The notes under the pieces are model-generated. The model ran no database searches and was not told where the DNA came from. It saw only the letters and a program-made list of their open reading frames with translations. A DNA stretch of 64,000 bases from Pseudomonas sp. Irchel 3H7 (GTDB taxonomy: Bacteria > Pseudomonadota > Gammaproteobacteria > Pseudomonadales > Pseudomonadaceae), in assembly GCF_900187605.1 (NCBI RefSeq), contig NZ_FYEA01000002.1, forward strand, positions 310,001 through 374,000. The letters run 5' to 3'. The position numbers and the translations under genes are program-made. Below, one piece after another: positions 16,868 through 25,245 of this stretch. Each line of letters begins with the position of its first letter. The first letter of the stretch is position 1.

Positions 16868-17602
16868 ATGATCGAATCAACCAAAAACGCGCTGGTTGTC
16901 AGCGCCCACTCAGCCGATTTTGTCTGGCGTGCCGGTGGCGCCATCGCCCTGCATGCACAGCAGGGGTACCACGTTCACATCGTCTGCCTGTCGTTCGGTG
17001 AGCGCGGCGAATCCGCCAAGCTGTGGCGCAAGGGCGAGATGAGCGAAGACAAGGTCAAAGCCGCACGTCGCGAAGAGGCTCAGGCCGCCGCCGACATTCT
17101 CGGTGCCAGTGTCGAGTTTTTCGATATCGGCGATTACCCGATGCGCGCCGACAAGGAAACCTTGTTCCGTCTAGCCGATGTTTTTCGCCGGGTGCAACCG
17201 GAGTTCGTTCTCAGTCACTCGCTCAAAGACCCATACAACTACGATCACCCGCTGGCCATGAACCTGACCCAGGAGGCGCGCATCATCGCCCAGGCCGAAG
17301 GCTATAAACCGGGTGAGAAAATCGTCGGTGCACCGCCGGTCTACAGTTTCGAGCCACACCAGCCCGAGCAATGCGAATGGCGCCCCGATGTATTGCTCGA
17401 CATCACTGATGTCTGGGACAAGAAGTACGCGGCCATCCAGTGCATGGCCGGACAGGAGCATTTGTGGGAGTACTACACGCGCGTCGCCCTGCAACGCGGT
17501 GTGCAAGCCAAACGTAATGTCGGGATCACCTCAACCCGCAACATCGTCTATGGCGAGGGTTACCAGAGTATTTTCCCGCGTGTCACGGAGAATCTGGGAT
17601 GA
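16868..17602 (+). CDS. galB: 4-oxalomesaconate hydratase
   Basis: This 244-residue protein of the PIG-L/LmbE metal-dependent fold acts as the gallate-pathway hydratase. The usual AHPDDE metal motif appears as [14 protein letters not shown], the variant I recall for Gal[18 protein letters not shown] carries further metal-binding His residues. It adds water to 4-oxalomesaconate to make 4-carboxy-4-hydroxy-2-oxoadipate. AAAGGAGT precedes the ATG at 16868 and decides it over a 52-residue in-frame extension. The stop overlaps the galC start (ATGA). Confidence 0.95.
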   Translation: MIESTKNALVVSAHSADFVWRAGGAIALHAQQGYHVHIVCLSFGERGESAKLWRKGEMSEDKVKAARREEAQAAADILGASVEFFDIGDYPMRADKETLFRLADVFRRVQPEFVLSHSLKDPYNYDHPLAMNLTQEARIIAQAEGYKPGEKIVGAPPVYSFEPHQPEQCEWRPDVLLDITDVWDKKYAAIQCMAGQEHLWEYYTRVALQRGVQAKRNVGITSTRNIVYGEGYQSIFPRVTENLG

Positions 17603-18315
17603 GCGAACATATCGGCAAGACAGGCGTTGTTGTGCGCAATATTCAGCGGGCCGAAGCGGCGCTAGTCGATGAGTTGAAACGCTTCGGGGTCGCGACCATA
17701 CATGAAGCACAGGGCCGCAAAGGACTGTTCGCGAGTTCGATCAGGCCGATTCAACAAGGCACGGTGATCAGTGGTTCAGCCGTCACGGTGCTGGTTGCGC
17801 CGGGTGACAACTGGATGTTCCATGTGGCCGTCGAACAATGCCGGCCCGGCGATATTCTGGTGGTCGCGCCGAGTTCACCGTGTACCGACGGCTACTTCGG
17901 TGACCTCTTGGCCACCTCGCTCAAGGCTCACGGCGTCCGGGCGCTGGTAATTGAGGCCGGCGTGCGCGACACCCATACCCTGCGCGAAATGGGCTTCCCG
18001 GTCTGGTCCCGCGCCATCAGCGCGCAAGGCACAATTAAGGAAACCCTGGGTTCGGTCAACCTGCCACTGGTGTGCGGCGGGCAACTGGTGCACCCGGGTG
18101 ATGTGGTGGTTGCTGATGACGATGGGGTGGTGGTCGTACGACGCACCGAGCTGCAGCAAGTCGTCGAAGCCAGTCGCGCCCGGGCCGACCTGGAGGAACA
18201 GAAGGCCCTGCGCCTGGCCAAGGGCGAACTGGGTCTGGACATCTACAACATGCGCGCGCGCCTGGCGGAAAAGGGTTTGCGTTACGTCGACAGCCTTGAA
18301 GAACTGGGAGACTGA
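17599..18315 (+). CDS. galC: 4-carboxy-4-hydroxy-2-oxoadipate aldolase
   Basis: This 238-residue protein belongs to the RraA-like class II aldolase family (also HMG/CHA aldolase). It has the family segments [15 protein letters not shown] and [20 protein letters not shown], with the Arg and Asp used in metal and substrate binding. It cleaves 4-carboxy-4-hydroxy-2-oxoadipate to pyruvate and oxaloacetate, the last step of the pathway. The start is coupled to galB by ATGA overlap. galD follows after 2 bp, so galBCD is one transcript. Confidence 0.95.
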   Translation: MSEHIGKTGVVVRNIQRAEAALVDELKRFGVATIHEAQGRKGLFASSIRPIQQGTVISGSAVTVLVAPGDNWMFHVAVEQCRPGDILVVAPSSPCTDGYFGDLLATSLKAHGVRALVIEAGVRDTHTLREMGFPVWSRAISAQGTIKETLGSVNLPLVCGGQLVHPGDVVVADDDGVVVVRRTELQQVVEASRARADLEEQKALRLAKGELGLDIYNMRARLAEKGLRYVDSLEELGD

Positions 18316-18317
18316 GC

Positions 18318-19445
18318 ATGGCGCAGACCCGCATTCCCTGTCTATTGATGCGCGGCGGTACGTCGAAAGGCACTTACTTTCTGGCCGACGATTTACCGCA
18401 AGAGCCTGCGCTGCGAGATCGCGTGTTGCTGGCGGTGATGGGCTCGCCGGATGCGCGGCAGATCGACGGCATTGGCGGCGGTGATTCACTGACCAGCAAA
18501 GTGGCGATCATCAGACCGTCGAGCCGCGCGGGTGCTGATGTCGATTACCTTTTCGCCCAGGTGCTGGTGGATGAGCCGCGTGTCGATTACGGTCAGAACT
18601 GCGGGAACATCCTCGCCGGTGTCGGTCCGTTCGCCATCGAGCGCGGGTTGGTGGCGGCGACAGCCGATGTCACCCCTGTGCGGATCCATATGGAAAACAC
18701 CGGACAGATCGCCATCGCCCATGTCCCAACGTCTGATGGTGAAGTGCGCTATGACGGCGACGCCCGTATTGACGGCGTGCCGGGGCAGGCCGGGCCGTTG
18801 ATTGTCGAATTCGAGGATGTCGCGGGCTCCAGTTGCGGCGCCTTACTGCCGACCGGCAACGCCCGGGACGTGATCGACGGCGTTGAAGTGACCTGCATCG
18901 ATAACGGCATGCCTGTGGTGCTGATCAACGCGCAAGAGCTGGATTGCAATGGCTATGAGAGTCCCGCGCAACTCGATGCCAAGGCTTCACTGAAACAGCG
19001 TCTGGAGTCCATCCGCCTGCAAGCGGGGCGGCGCATGAATCTGGATGATGTGAGCCAGCGCAATGTGCCGAAAATGTGCCTGATTGCACCGCCGCAGGTC
19101 GGTGGGGCCATCACCACACGCAGCTTCATTCCCCATCGCTGCCACACCAGCATTGGCGTGTTCGGCGCAGTCAGCGTGGCCGCCGCCTGCCTGATCAAAG
19201 GCAGTGTGGCAGCGGTCATGGCGGTGGTGGAGGAGGGCGAGGTGAAACGCCTGTCGATCGAACATCCGACGGGCGAGTTCACGGTGGAGGTGCGCTTGCA
19301 GGACGAGCGATTGGTCGGGTGCGGACTGATGCGCACGGCTCGGTTACTGTTTGATGGCTTCGTCTGCATTCCATCAGCGACCTGGCGTGGTAAAGCCGTT
19401 GGTCAATCAGGAGAGTGCCTCTCGCAAGTACGCGTAAAGAGCTGA
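18318..19445 (+). CDS. galD: 4-oxalomesaconate tautomerase
   Basis: This 375-residue protein is a member of the PrpF/DUF453 isomerase family. The hallmark MRGGTSKGTYFL is at residues ~11-22, and NCGNILAGVGPFAIE carries the catalytic Cys region. It interconverts the keto and enol forms of 4-oxalomesaconate before hydration by GalB. It follows galC by 2 bp and ends the galBCD unit. The terminator-like hairpin at 19561 lies 115 bp downstream. Confidence 0.94.
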   Translation: MAQTRIPCLLMRGGTSKGTYFLADDLPQEPALRDRVLLAVMGSPDARQIDGIGGGDSLTSKVAIIRPSSRAGADVDYLFAQVLVDEPRVDYGQNCGNILAGVGPFAIERGLVAATADVTPVRIHMENTGQIAIAHVPTSDGEVRYDGDARIDGVPGQAGPLIVEFEDVAGSSCGALLPTGNARDVIDGVEVTCIDNGMPVVLINAQELDCNGYESPAQLDAKASLKQRLESIRLQAGRRMNLDDVSQRNVPKMCLIAPPQVGGAITTRSFIPHRCHTSIGVFGAVSVAAACLIKGSVAAVMAVVEEGEVKRLSIEHPTGEFTVEVRLQDERLVGCGLMRTARLLFDGFVCIPSATWRGKAVGQSGECLSQVRVKS

Positions 19446-19560
19446 AAACTCCATTTTTCACTTTGCTCCTGCCTATTCCGGTGGCAAGCCTTGGCTGACC
19501 TTTTTAGTGGGTGGCCGCCAACCAGCGAAGAAATCTGGAAATCTCAAACCCCAGAAACGA

Positions 19561-19586
19561 CAAAGCCCTGAATAATCAGGGCTTTG
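19561..19586 (-). terminator. Hairpin downstream of tRNA-Ser (and of galD)
   Basis: CAAAGCCCTGA-ATAA-TCAGGGCTTTG is a perfect 11-bp stem with a four-base loop, placed 13 bp beyond the 3' end of the tRNA gene on the minus strand. The U-tract is short (GGGCTTTG). Because the stem is symmetrical it could also stop galD transcription from the other side. Confidence 0.7.
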
Positions 19587-19599
19587 TCGGTACAGAATA

Positions 19600-19687
19600 T
19601 GGCGGAGGCGATGGGATTCGAACTCATGGACCTGTTACAGTCGACGGTTTTCAAGACCGTTGCCTTAAACCACTCGGCCACACCTCC
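19600..19687 (-). tRNA. tRNA-Ser (anticodon UGA)
   Basis: Read on the minus strand, the gene begins GGAGGTGTGGCCGAGTGG and ends CGCCTCCGCCA, with the 3' CCA encoded. The acceptor stem GGAGGTG/CGCCTCC pairs with one G-T. The anticodon loop reads TCTTGAAAACC, giving anticodon TGA. A long variable arm (GTCGACTGTAACAGGTCC region) marks it as a serine tRNA. The T loop GTTCGAATCC is canonical. It is a single gene with its own promoter and terminator. Confidence 0.97.
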
Positions 19688-19704
19688 GTTGCGTTGCGGG
19701 CGCC

Positions 19705-19732
19705 ATAATACCTGAATGAAACACACTGTCAA
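19705..19732 (-). promoter_or_regulatory. Sigma-70 promoter of tRNA-Ser
   Basis: On the minus strand, TTGACA is followed after exactly 16 bp by TATTAT, and the tRNA 5' end lies 17 bp beyond the -10 hexamer. A G/C-rich stretch between the -10 and the gene (CGCCCGCAACG) fits the stringent discriminator usual at stable-RNA promoters. Confidence 0.75.
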
Positions 19733-19809
19733 ACTCTCTGCATGGCTTGTTACAGAGCGTCTGTTATGATCTTTGCGACTGAACGTTTCAAACCAACAGG
19801 AGTGTCGCC

Positions 19810-20481
19810 ATGCGCGAACAGGATTACGCAGTTAATAACAGCGTGCAGGCTGAGCAGCTAGAGGTTAGCCGCGTCCTGCGCAACACTTATGGCCTACTGG
19901 CTCTGACCCTCGCATTCAGCGGCGTCATGGCTTTCGTTGCCCAGCAGATGCGCGTTGGCTACCCGAACATTTTCGTGGTGCTGATCGGCTTCTACGGGCT
20001 GTTTTTCCTCACCAACAAGCTGCGTGATTCCGCGTGGGGCCTGGTGTCCGCTTTTGCGCTGACCGGTTTCATGGGTTTCCTGCTCGGCCCGATCCTCAAC
20101 CGTTACCTGGGCATGCAGGGCGGCGCTGAAGTGGTCAGCTCGGCGTTCGCGATGACCGCACTGGTGTTCGGTGGTCTGTCGGCCTACGTGCTGATCACCC
20201 GTAAGGACATGAGCTTCCTCGGTGGCTTCATCACCGCTGGTTTCTTCGTGTTGCTGGGTGCAACGCTGGCAAGCTTCTTCTTCCAGGTCAGCGGCCTGCA
20301 ACTGGCGATCAGCGCAGGTTTCGTGCTGTTCTCGTCCGTGTGCATCCTGTTCCAGACCAGCGCCATCATCCACGGCGGTGAGCGCAACTACATCATGGCG
20401 ACCATCAGCCTGTATGTATCGATCTACAACCTGTTCATCAGCTTGTTGCAGATCTTCGGCATCATGAGCCGCGACGACTGA
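19810..20481 (+). CDS. yccA: Bax inhibitor-1/YccA family membrane protein
   Basis: This 223-residue protein has seven hydrophobic helices spanning about residues 28-220. Family features include VLRNTYGLLALTLAFSGVMA at the start and a C-terminal YNLFISLLQIFGIMSRDD with the acidic residues typical of BI-1 proteins. E. coli YccA is a substrate and modulator of the FtsH protease, and other members leak calcium or protons; which applies here is unknown. ACAGGAG precedes the ATG and TATGAT at 19764 may be its -10 box. A strong terminator follows 18 bp after the stop, so the gene is monocistronic. Confidence 0.94.
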   Translation: MREQDYAVNNSVQAEQLEVSRVLRNTYGLLALTLAFSGVMAFVAQQMRVGYPNIFVVLIGFYGLFFLTNKLRDSAWGLVSAFALTGFMGFLLGPILNRYLGMQGGAEVVSSAFAMTALVFGGLSAYVLITRKDMSFLGGFITAGFFVLLGATLASFFFQVSGLQLAISAGFVLFSSVCILFQTSAIIHGGERNYIMATISLYVSIYNLFISLLQIFGIMSRDD

Positions 20482-20499
20482 TCGTTAGTCGTTTCAACG

Positions 20500-20525
20500 A
20501 AAAACCCGCTTCGGCGGGTTTTTTG
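20500..20525 (+). terminator. Rho-independent terminator of the YccA gene
   Basis: AAAACCCGC-TTCG-GCGGGTTTTTT is a GC stem with a stable TTCG tetraloop and a six-T tail, 18 bp after the stop codon. Confidence 0.92.
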
Positions 20526-20884
20526 TTGCTCGTCGAAAAGCGTAGTGGCCTTTTACCTACAAAATGATCTGAAAATAGTGGCGTCTTTTTGGAAATCACC
20601 TACACCTAAATACCAAGGAAGAGCAGTAGCCTGATCGACAGGAGTCGGTAACCAGCCCCCCTCGTGTAATTCCTGCGTCCCTCGCATTCACTTCCCTTGC
20701 TGTTGATCGCTAGGCCTTTCGGTCGAGAGCGACTGTATTCGTTCGTCCAGTGAAAATCGGGAGGTGAACCACGCCAAACTCCATGCACCGTGACCGTATC
20801 CCGGCGAACGACCGGGACCCTGATACCAGAAAAATAATGGAGGCCCTGCCATTGCAGGCGTTGTCCCAATCAAGGAGATCATCG
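20526..20884. other. Gene-free stretch upstream of the single-haem protein gene
   Basis: About 360 bp without a supported gene. Reading frames exist on both strands but none has a ribosome-binding site or plausible protein composition. A short inverted pair CCGGGAC/GTCCCGG-like sequence occurs near 20800-20820. The promoter of the gene at 20885 must lie here; I could not identify it. Confidence 0.4.
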
Positions 20885-22240
20885 ATGAACCAGCCCCAAG
20901 GAAAACTGGCTGTACTGGCCGTCACCACCGCGCTGTTCAGCGCGTCAACCCTCGCCGGCGTCTATCCTGACTTCGGCTATCAACCACCTTCCAGCCAATA
21001 CTCTGGCCCACTGTTTGAGTTGAGCCAGAATTACCCGGCCACAGCGCCGAAAGTACCGTTACCCGGTTTTTTCAAGAATCTACCGACCAAGCCAGATAAC
21101 AATTTTGAGACTTGGCGTGCGTACATGGAGGAAGTCAAAACCTATTGCCTCGAAGGCAACGTCGAGGCTGATTGGTACGTGCAGAACAATAAAAAACGTC
21201 AGTGGTATCACATGCCGTGGCAGCACTACGGCCCGCTGGGACGCGAAGGGATTCACGGCCTGACCAAAGAGGCGCAGATCCAGGTCAAGCAACTCGCTCC
21301 CACGCAGACCGCCACCGGCCAGACTTACGCGGTGGGCATCTATAACGACATCGGTGCCTATACCATCGGAGAGGTCTGGAAAGACCCGAACAACCCTGAT
21401 CCGAAATACACATCGGCACCCAACAGCTTCCCCGACGGCACCGTAGTCTGCAAAGCCCTGTTCGCCGATATCGATCGCAGCACCGTGCCGTTCCTGGTGA
21501 ACCCGGTGTTGTGGAAGGGCTACGTCACCGAAACGTTCACGTCGGCCAATCGCAAGGTCAAGGATGTCGCATTGATTCAGATGGACATCGCCGTGCGCGA
21601 TCAGCGCATGAGCGCCACTGGCTGGATCTTCGGCACCTTTCAGTACAACGGCGCGAAAACCGGCAAGCCGGGCTGGGACAACCTTGTCCCGGTAGGGATC
21701 ATGTGGGGTAACGATCCGGAAGAAATCGGCAACGACTTCACCAACCCGCAACCGACGCAAACCAAGATCAACCCCGCATTGCAACAGACTGCGATCAACG
21801 CCAAGACCCAAGAGTTGCCGCCCACCCATCTGGGCTGGAACGGTCGCCTCAATGGTCCGGTGGACAACCCCAACAGTTCCTGCCTAAGCTGCCATGCGAC
21901 CGCGGAAACGCCGCAAGTGGCGATCATGAATCCAACGTTCCAGGCCAATGCGCCGCAGCCGGGTTCGCCTGAATGGATGAAGTGGTTCCAGAACATTCCG
22001 GCCGGCCATGCTTTCACGCCGGGCACTCAAAGCACTGACTACAGCCTGCAGTTGTCCGGCGGTCTGGTGAATTACTTCGAGTGGAAATGCGACATGAGCG
22101 GCATCTATGCTGACGGCAAGAATGCGTGCAGCAAAGCGTCGGACATGAAATTGAAAATGCTCAAGTCCACCAACAACGCCACGCCGCAGCCATTGCAGAA
22201 AGTCATTCGTGACCCGAGCCTGCAGCAACTGCTGGAGTAA
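20885..22240 (+). CDS. Secreted protein with a single c-type haem site, function unknown
   Basis: The 451-residue precursor starts MNQPQGKLAVLAVTTALF and has a signal peptide ending near residue 25 (STLAG). The mature chain is rich in Trp, Tyr, Pro and Asn. It has exactly one CxxCH site (SSCLSCHATAETP, Cys near residues 333 and 336), placed late in the chain, which is unusual for classical cytochromes c. CAAGGAG precedes the ATG, so the 34-residue upstream extension was rejected. It is probably periplasmic. No neighbour suggests a partner, and it is flanked by terminators on both sides. The family is not recognised beyond a putative cytochrome c. Confidence 0.75.
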   Translation: MNQPQGKLAVLAVTTALFSASTLAGVYPDFGYQPPSSQYSGPLFELSQNYPATAPKVPLPGFFKNLPTKPDNNFETWRAYMEEVKTYCLEGNVEADWYVQNNKKRQWYHMPWQHYGPLGREGIHGLTKEAQIQVKQLAPTQTATGQTYAVGIYNDIGAYTIGEVWKDPNNPDPKYTSAPNSFPDGTVVCKALFADIDRSTVPFLVNPVLWKGYVTETFTSANRKVKDVALIQMDIAVRDQRMSATGWIFGTFQYNGAKTGKPGWDNLVPVGIMWGNDPEEIGNDFTNPQPTQTKINPALQQTAINAKTQELPPTHLGWNGRLNGPVDNPNSSCLSCHATAETPQVAIMNPTFQANAPQPGSPEWMKWFQNIPAGHAFTPGTQSTDYSLQLSGGLVNYFEWKCDMSGIYADGKNACSKASDMKLKMLKSTNNATPQPLQKVIRDPSLQQLLE

Positions 22241-22246
22241 GAAGCG

Positions 22247-22284
22247 AAAAGCCTGCGCACGTTTCGGCGTGCGCAGGCTTTTTT
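22247..22284. terminator. Bidirectional terminator between convergent genes
   Basis: AAAAGCCTGCGCAC-GTTTCG-GCGTGCGCAGGCTTTTTT forms a 10-bp perfect GC-rich stem with A-runs on one side and T-runs on the other, so it can end both the haem-protein gene and the opposite lipoprotein gene, whose stop codon touches it. Confidence 0.92.
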
Positions 22285-22613
22285 CAGTTGATCACGATGC
22301 TGCCATCAGTCTGCTGTTTGTAGACGGTGTAGGGCAGCAACAGCGTGTCGAGTGCCCCGGACACCACGGCATCGATCAACACCACGGGAATCGCGGCGTT
22401 TTTGTAATCGTCGGCATCAACGCCCTTGCCCAGAGGCGCATGCAGGCTGCAAAAGTCGTAGGCGAGGCCGCTGTAAATCCTTGGCACCGCCCCGCAATAA
22501 CTTTTCTGCTCCTTGAGGCTGTCCACCGCAGCCTGGTCACTGCGCACCACGGTCTGTACGGTCCCGCAACCGGCAAGCGTCAACGCTGCCAACACCATTG
22601 CCTGAAATCTCAT
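22284..22613 (-). CDS. YceK/YidQ-type small lipoprotein
   Basis: This 109-residue precursor has a lipoprotein signal: MRFQAMVLAALTLAGCGTVQ, with the lipidated Cys at residue 16. The remainder contains CGAVPRIYSGLAYDFC and DAVVSGALDTLLLPYTVYKQ, the conserved pattern of the YceK/YidQ (DUF1375) lipoproteins. It is probably anchored in the outer membrane; its role is unknown. The ATG at 22613 follows GGATTGGCGG. A TTG three codons upstream is an alternative start. Its stop touches the shared terminator. Confidence 0.85.
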   Translation of the reverse strand: MRFQAMVLAALTLAGCGTVQTVVRSDQAAVDSLKEQKSYCGAVPRIYSGLAYDFCSLHAPLGKGVDADDYKNAAIPVVLIDAVVSGALDTLLLPYTVYKQQTDGSIVIN

Positions 22614-22671
22614 TACCGCCAATCCTTCGCCGGAAAAACCTCAATCTACGCCGAACATGCGGAAAAAGCAC

Positions 22672-23109
22672 TCAGGCCATCGGTGGCAAACGCCGCTTCA
22701 CCGGCGTCTTCTTGACGATCGCGGTGTTGGTTTCGGCCAAGGTATTGAGGCGGTCGAGCAGGGTATCCAGTTGTTCCATCGAGCGCACATGCAGGCGCGC
22801 GATAAAGCAGTCCTCGCCCGTCACCTTGTCGCACTCGGTGAATTCGGGAATCGACAGAATCTGCCGTTCAACTTCCTGTAACTGTCCCGGCAATGGCCGC
22901 ACCCGGACGATGGCCTGCAATTGGTAACCAAAGCATTTCGGGTCGATCTCGACGGTATAGCCCTTGAGCACACCGCGTTCCTCCAGGCGCCGCAAGCGTT
23001 CAGCCACGCTTGGCGACGATAATCCACTGATCTGCGCCAGCGCTTTGAGTGAGCGCCGTGAATCTTCCATCAAGGCGCTGATGAGGATCTGGTCAATGTC
23101 GTCGGTCAT
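22672..23109 (-). CDS. Lrp/AsnC-family transcriptional regulator
   Basis: This 145-residue regulator has the N-terminal HTH MTDDIDQILISALMEDSRRS ... GLSSPSVAERLRRLEERGVL and the C-terminal RAM/AsnC ligand-binding domain (about residues 65-140). CTGGAG precedes the ATG. It is divergent from the DMT exporter at 23244, with 134 bp between them. Lrp-type regulators next to EamA exporters usually control amino-acid export, which is the likely role here. Confidence 0.93.
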   Translation of the reverse strand: MTDDIDQILISALMEDSRRSLKALAQISGLSSPSVAERLRRLEERGVLKGYTVEIDPKCFGYQLQAIVRVRPLPGQLQEVERQILSIPEFTECDKVTGEDCFIARLHVRSMEQLDTLLDRLNTLAETNTAIVKKTPVKRRLPPMA

Positions 23110-23243
23110 GGAAAACTCCAGCATTAGGCAATTGACGGAAACCACCCTCGATAAAAAAGGCAGATTGCGAGTTTAGCCTGCTTTTTGCTCTGGAGCGTTT
23201 GCGTGTTCGCTTGGCATACTTTTGCCACAAAGACAGGAGATCA

Positions 23244-24140
23244 ATGATGGACAAGACACTGCGTCACGGCTCATTTGAAATGACCGCCGCCATGCTGATA
23301 TCCGGGACGATCGGCTGGTTTGTGCTGGTCTCCGGGCAACCGGTACTCGATGTAGTGTTCTGGCGCTGCGTGTTCGGCGCCGGCACCTTGCTGTTGATCT
23401 GTGCCGCTTTCGGCTTTCTGCGCCCGGGCATTCTGACTCGCACCACGTTCTTGCTTGCGGTGCTGAGCGGGGCGGCGATTGTCGGTAACTGGGTGCTGTT
23501 GTTTGCCTCGTATTCTCGCGCTTCGATTGCGATCGGCACGGCGGTGTACAACGTGCAGCCGTTTATGCTGGTCGGGTTGGCGGCACTGTTTCTCGGCGAA
23601 AAAATCACTTTGCAGAAGTTGTTCTGGCTGGCGATTTCGTTCATGGGCATGTTGGCGATCGTCAGTGCCCATGGCACTCAGGGCGAGAGCGGCAATGACT
23701 ATCTGATGGGCATCGCGTTTGCGTTGGGTGCGGCGTTTCTGTATGCGATTGCAGCGCTGATCATCAAGCGCCTGACCGGCACGCCGCCACATCTGATCGC
23801 GCTGATTCAGGTCTGCACCGGGATCTTGCTGTTGGCGCCGTTCGCGCATTTCAGTGCGCTGCCGCAAGCCCCGAGCGCCTGGGCCAGTCTGGTGACGCTG
23901 GGCATCGTCCACACCGGTCTGATGTATGTGCTGCTGTACGGCGCGATTCAGAAATTGCCGACCGCATTGACCGGCGCACTGTCGTTCATCTACCCGATTG
24001 CGGCGATCTTCGTCGACTGGTTCGCGTTCGGCCATCGCCTGGAAACCCTGCAATGGATTGGCGTGGCAGCGATCCTGCTGGCCGCTGCCGGCATGCAACA
24101 GGGTTGGGGCTTGAAGTCCCGGCGACTGGCCGCGCAGTAA
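23244..24140 (+). CDS. EamA/DMT-family exporter
   Basis: This 298-residue membrane protein has ten hydrophobic helices arranged as two EamA repeats (about residues 10-140 and 150-290). It is probably an inner-membrane exporter of amino acids or related metabolites, under the control of the divergent Lrp/AsnC regulator. AGGAG lies just before two adjacent ATGs, and the first (23244) is taken. It converges with the FUSC gene, with 3 bp between the stops. Confidence 0.92.
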   Translation: MMDKTLRHGSFEMTAAMLISGTIGWFVLVSGQPVLDVVFWRCVFGAGTLLLICAAFGFLRPGILTRTTFLLAVLSGAAIVGNWVLLFASYSRASIAIGTAVYNVQPFMLVGLAALFLGEKITLQKLFWLAISFMGMLAIVSAHGTQGESGNDYLMGIAFALGAAFLYAIAALIIKRLTGTPPHLIALIQVCTGILLLAPFAHFSALPQAPSAWASLVTLGIVHTGLMYVLLYGAIQKLPTALTGALSFIYPIAAIFVDWFAFGHRLETLQWIGVAAILLAAAGMQQGWGLKSRRLAAQ

Positions 24141-24143
24141 CCC

Positions 24144-25217
24144 TCAGATGTTCCAGCGCGGTGCGGTTTTTGCCAGGCGCTCGCGCATCTCGGCGATGTT
24201 CGTCGCCAGTTGCCGGGTCAACAGTCGGTAGCCATCCAGCGTGCTGTAAACCGGCGCATCGAGGTTGGCTTCCGGCCACTCGAGCGACTTGTCCAGGCGT
24301 TGCGAGGCGCCGGTTTTCAGCGCCCGGGCCATGCCGATCAGTTGCACGCGAATCTGCCGGTGCTCGGCCTTCAGCGCGGATTGCAGGTGGGCCATGGCTT
24401 CTGGATCGTTGGCATCCGGGCGGATGTTGCCGAGGATCTCCAGCGTGCTGATGCACATGCGCAGATTGCGCTGGATGGCATCGAGTTCGGTCATGGACAC
24501 CTTCACTTCCTTGGACACCGACGGCATCAATGAGCGCAGCTGCACCATCACCGCGCCGAGCCGCCCCATCAGTTTCAAATGCTCATCGGCGCTGACCGGT
24601 TGACCGCTGATGATGCGTCCGTACACCGTGGCGCAATCGCGCAAAGCATCGGCGAGGTTGTAGCGCCACGAATACACCGCGTAGAGCGGCAGGGCAAAAG
24701 AGAAGGCCAGAGCGAGGGCGATGCCGATCAGAATATCGACCCCACGCCACAAGCCATCGGTGATCGGATTGTCGCCATGCCCGGCGACGATGAACACGGT
24801 AATCGCCGAAAGCAGGGCGGTGTAACCCCCCTTGCCGATGGCGTGATAGGAGAAGAAACCGCAGACCACCGCCATTGCAAAATACGTCAGCCACGGCATG
24901 CCGAGCCATGCCTGCTGCGCCACCAGCAGCAACCCGACGCCGGCACCGATTAACGTACCGGTGGCGCGCTCGGCGGCTTTCTTGCCGATGTTGCCGTGGT
25001 GCTGCAAACCACCGATCACCACTAGCATGGTCACCGATGCCCATTCGCCGTGGGGCAGGTTGATGCCGGTGGTCAGCAGGATCGTTGCCAGCAAGCCGAG
25101 GGCCACGCGCACCGCATGGATCAGCCGCGCGTGCCGGTAGCGTCGATAAGGATCAAGCAACGGACGCAGGACACGGCGCAGCAAGGGCGGAAGTCGATGG
25201 GTGCTGTAAGTACTCAG
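24144..25217 (-). CDS. FUSC-family inner-membrane efflux protein
   Basis: The protein is about 357 residues long, with about six clustered TM helices in the N-terminal half (about residues 35-180) and a cytoplasmic helical half, as in one-module FUSC proteins (AaeB/YccS relatives). The start is unusual. The frame has no upstream ATG or GTG. A CTG at 25217, reading (M)STYSTHRLPPLLRRV, is preceded by GAGAGG at ideal spacing, while the first TTG at 25184 has no ribosome-binding site. I therefore place the start at CTG. It lies 28 bp after the HlyD gene in a DUF3302-HlyD-FUSC operon. It probably exports aromatic acids or other small organics. Confidence 0.85.
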   Translation of the reverse strand: MSTYSTHRLPPLLRRVLRPLLDPYRRYRHARLIHAVRVALGLLATILLTTGINLPHGEWASVTMLVVIGGLQHHGNIGKKAAERATGTLIGAGVGLLLVAQQAWLGMPWLTYFAMAVVCGFFSYHAIGKGGYTALLSAITVFIVAGHGDNPITDGLWRGVDILIGIALALAFSFALPLYAVYSWRYNLADALRDCATVYGRIISGQPVSADEHLKLMGRLGAVMVQLRSLMPSVSKEVKVSMTELDAIQRNLRMCISTLEILGNIRPDANDPEAMAHLQSALKAEHRQIRVQLIGMARALKTGASQRLDKSLEWPEANLDAPVYSTLDGYRLLTRQLATNIAEMRERLAKTAPRWNI

Positions 25218-25245
25218 TGCGGGCCTCTCGTGATGGCGGTTCAGG

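Noticed and set aside
19600..19687. tRNA as an integration site for a genomic island
   Set aside because: No integrase gene or duplicated tRNA 3' end was seen on either side; the flanks are the gallate cluster and a housekeeping membrane protein.
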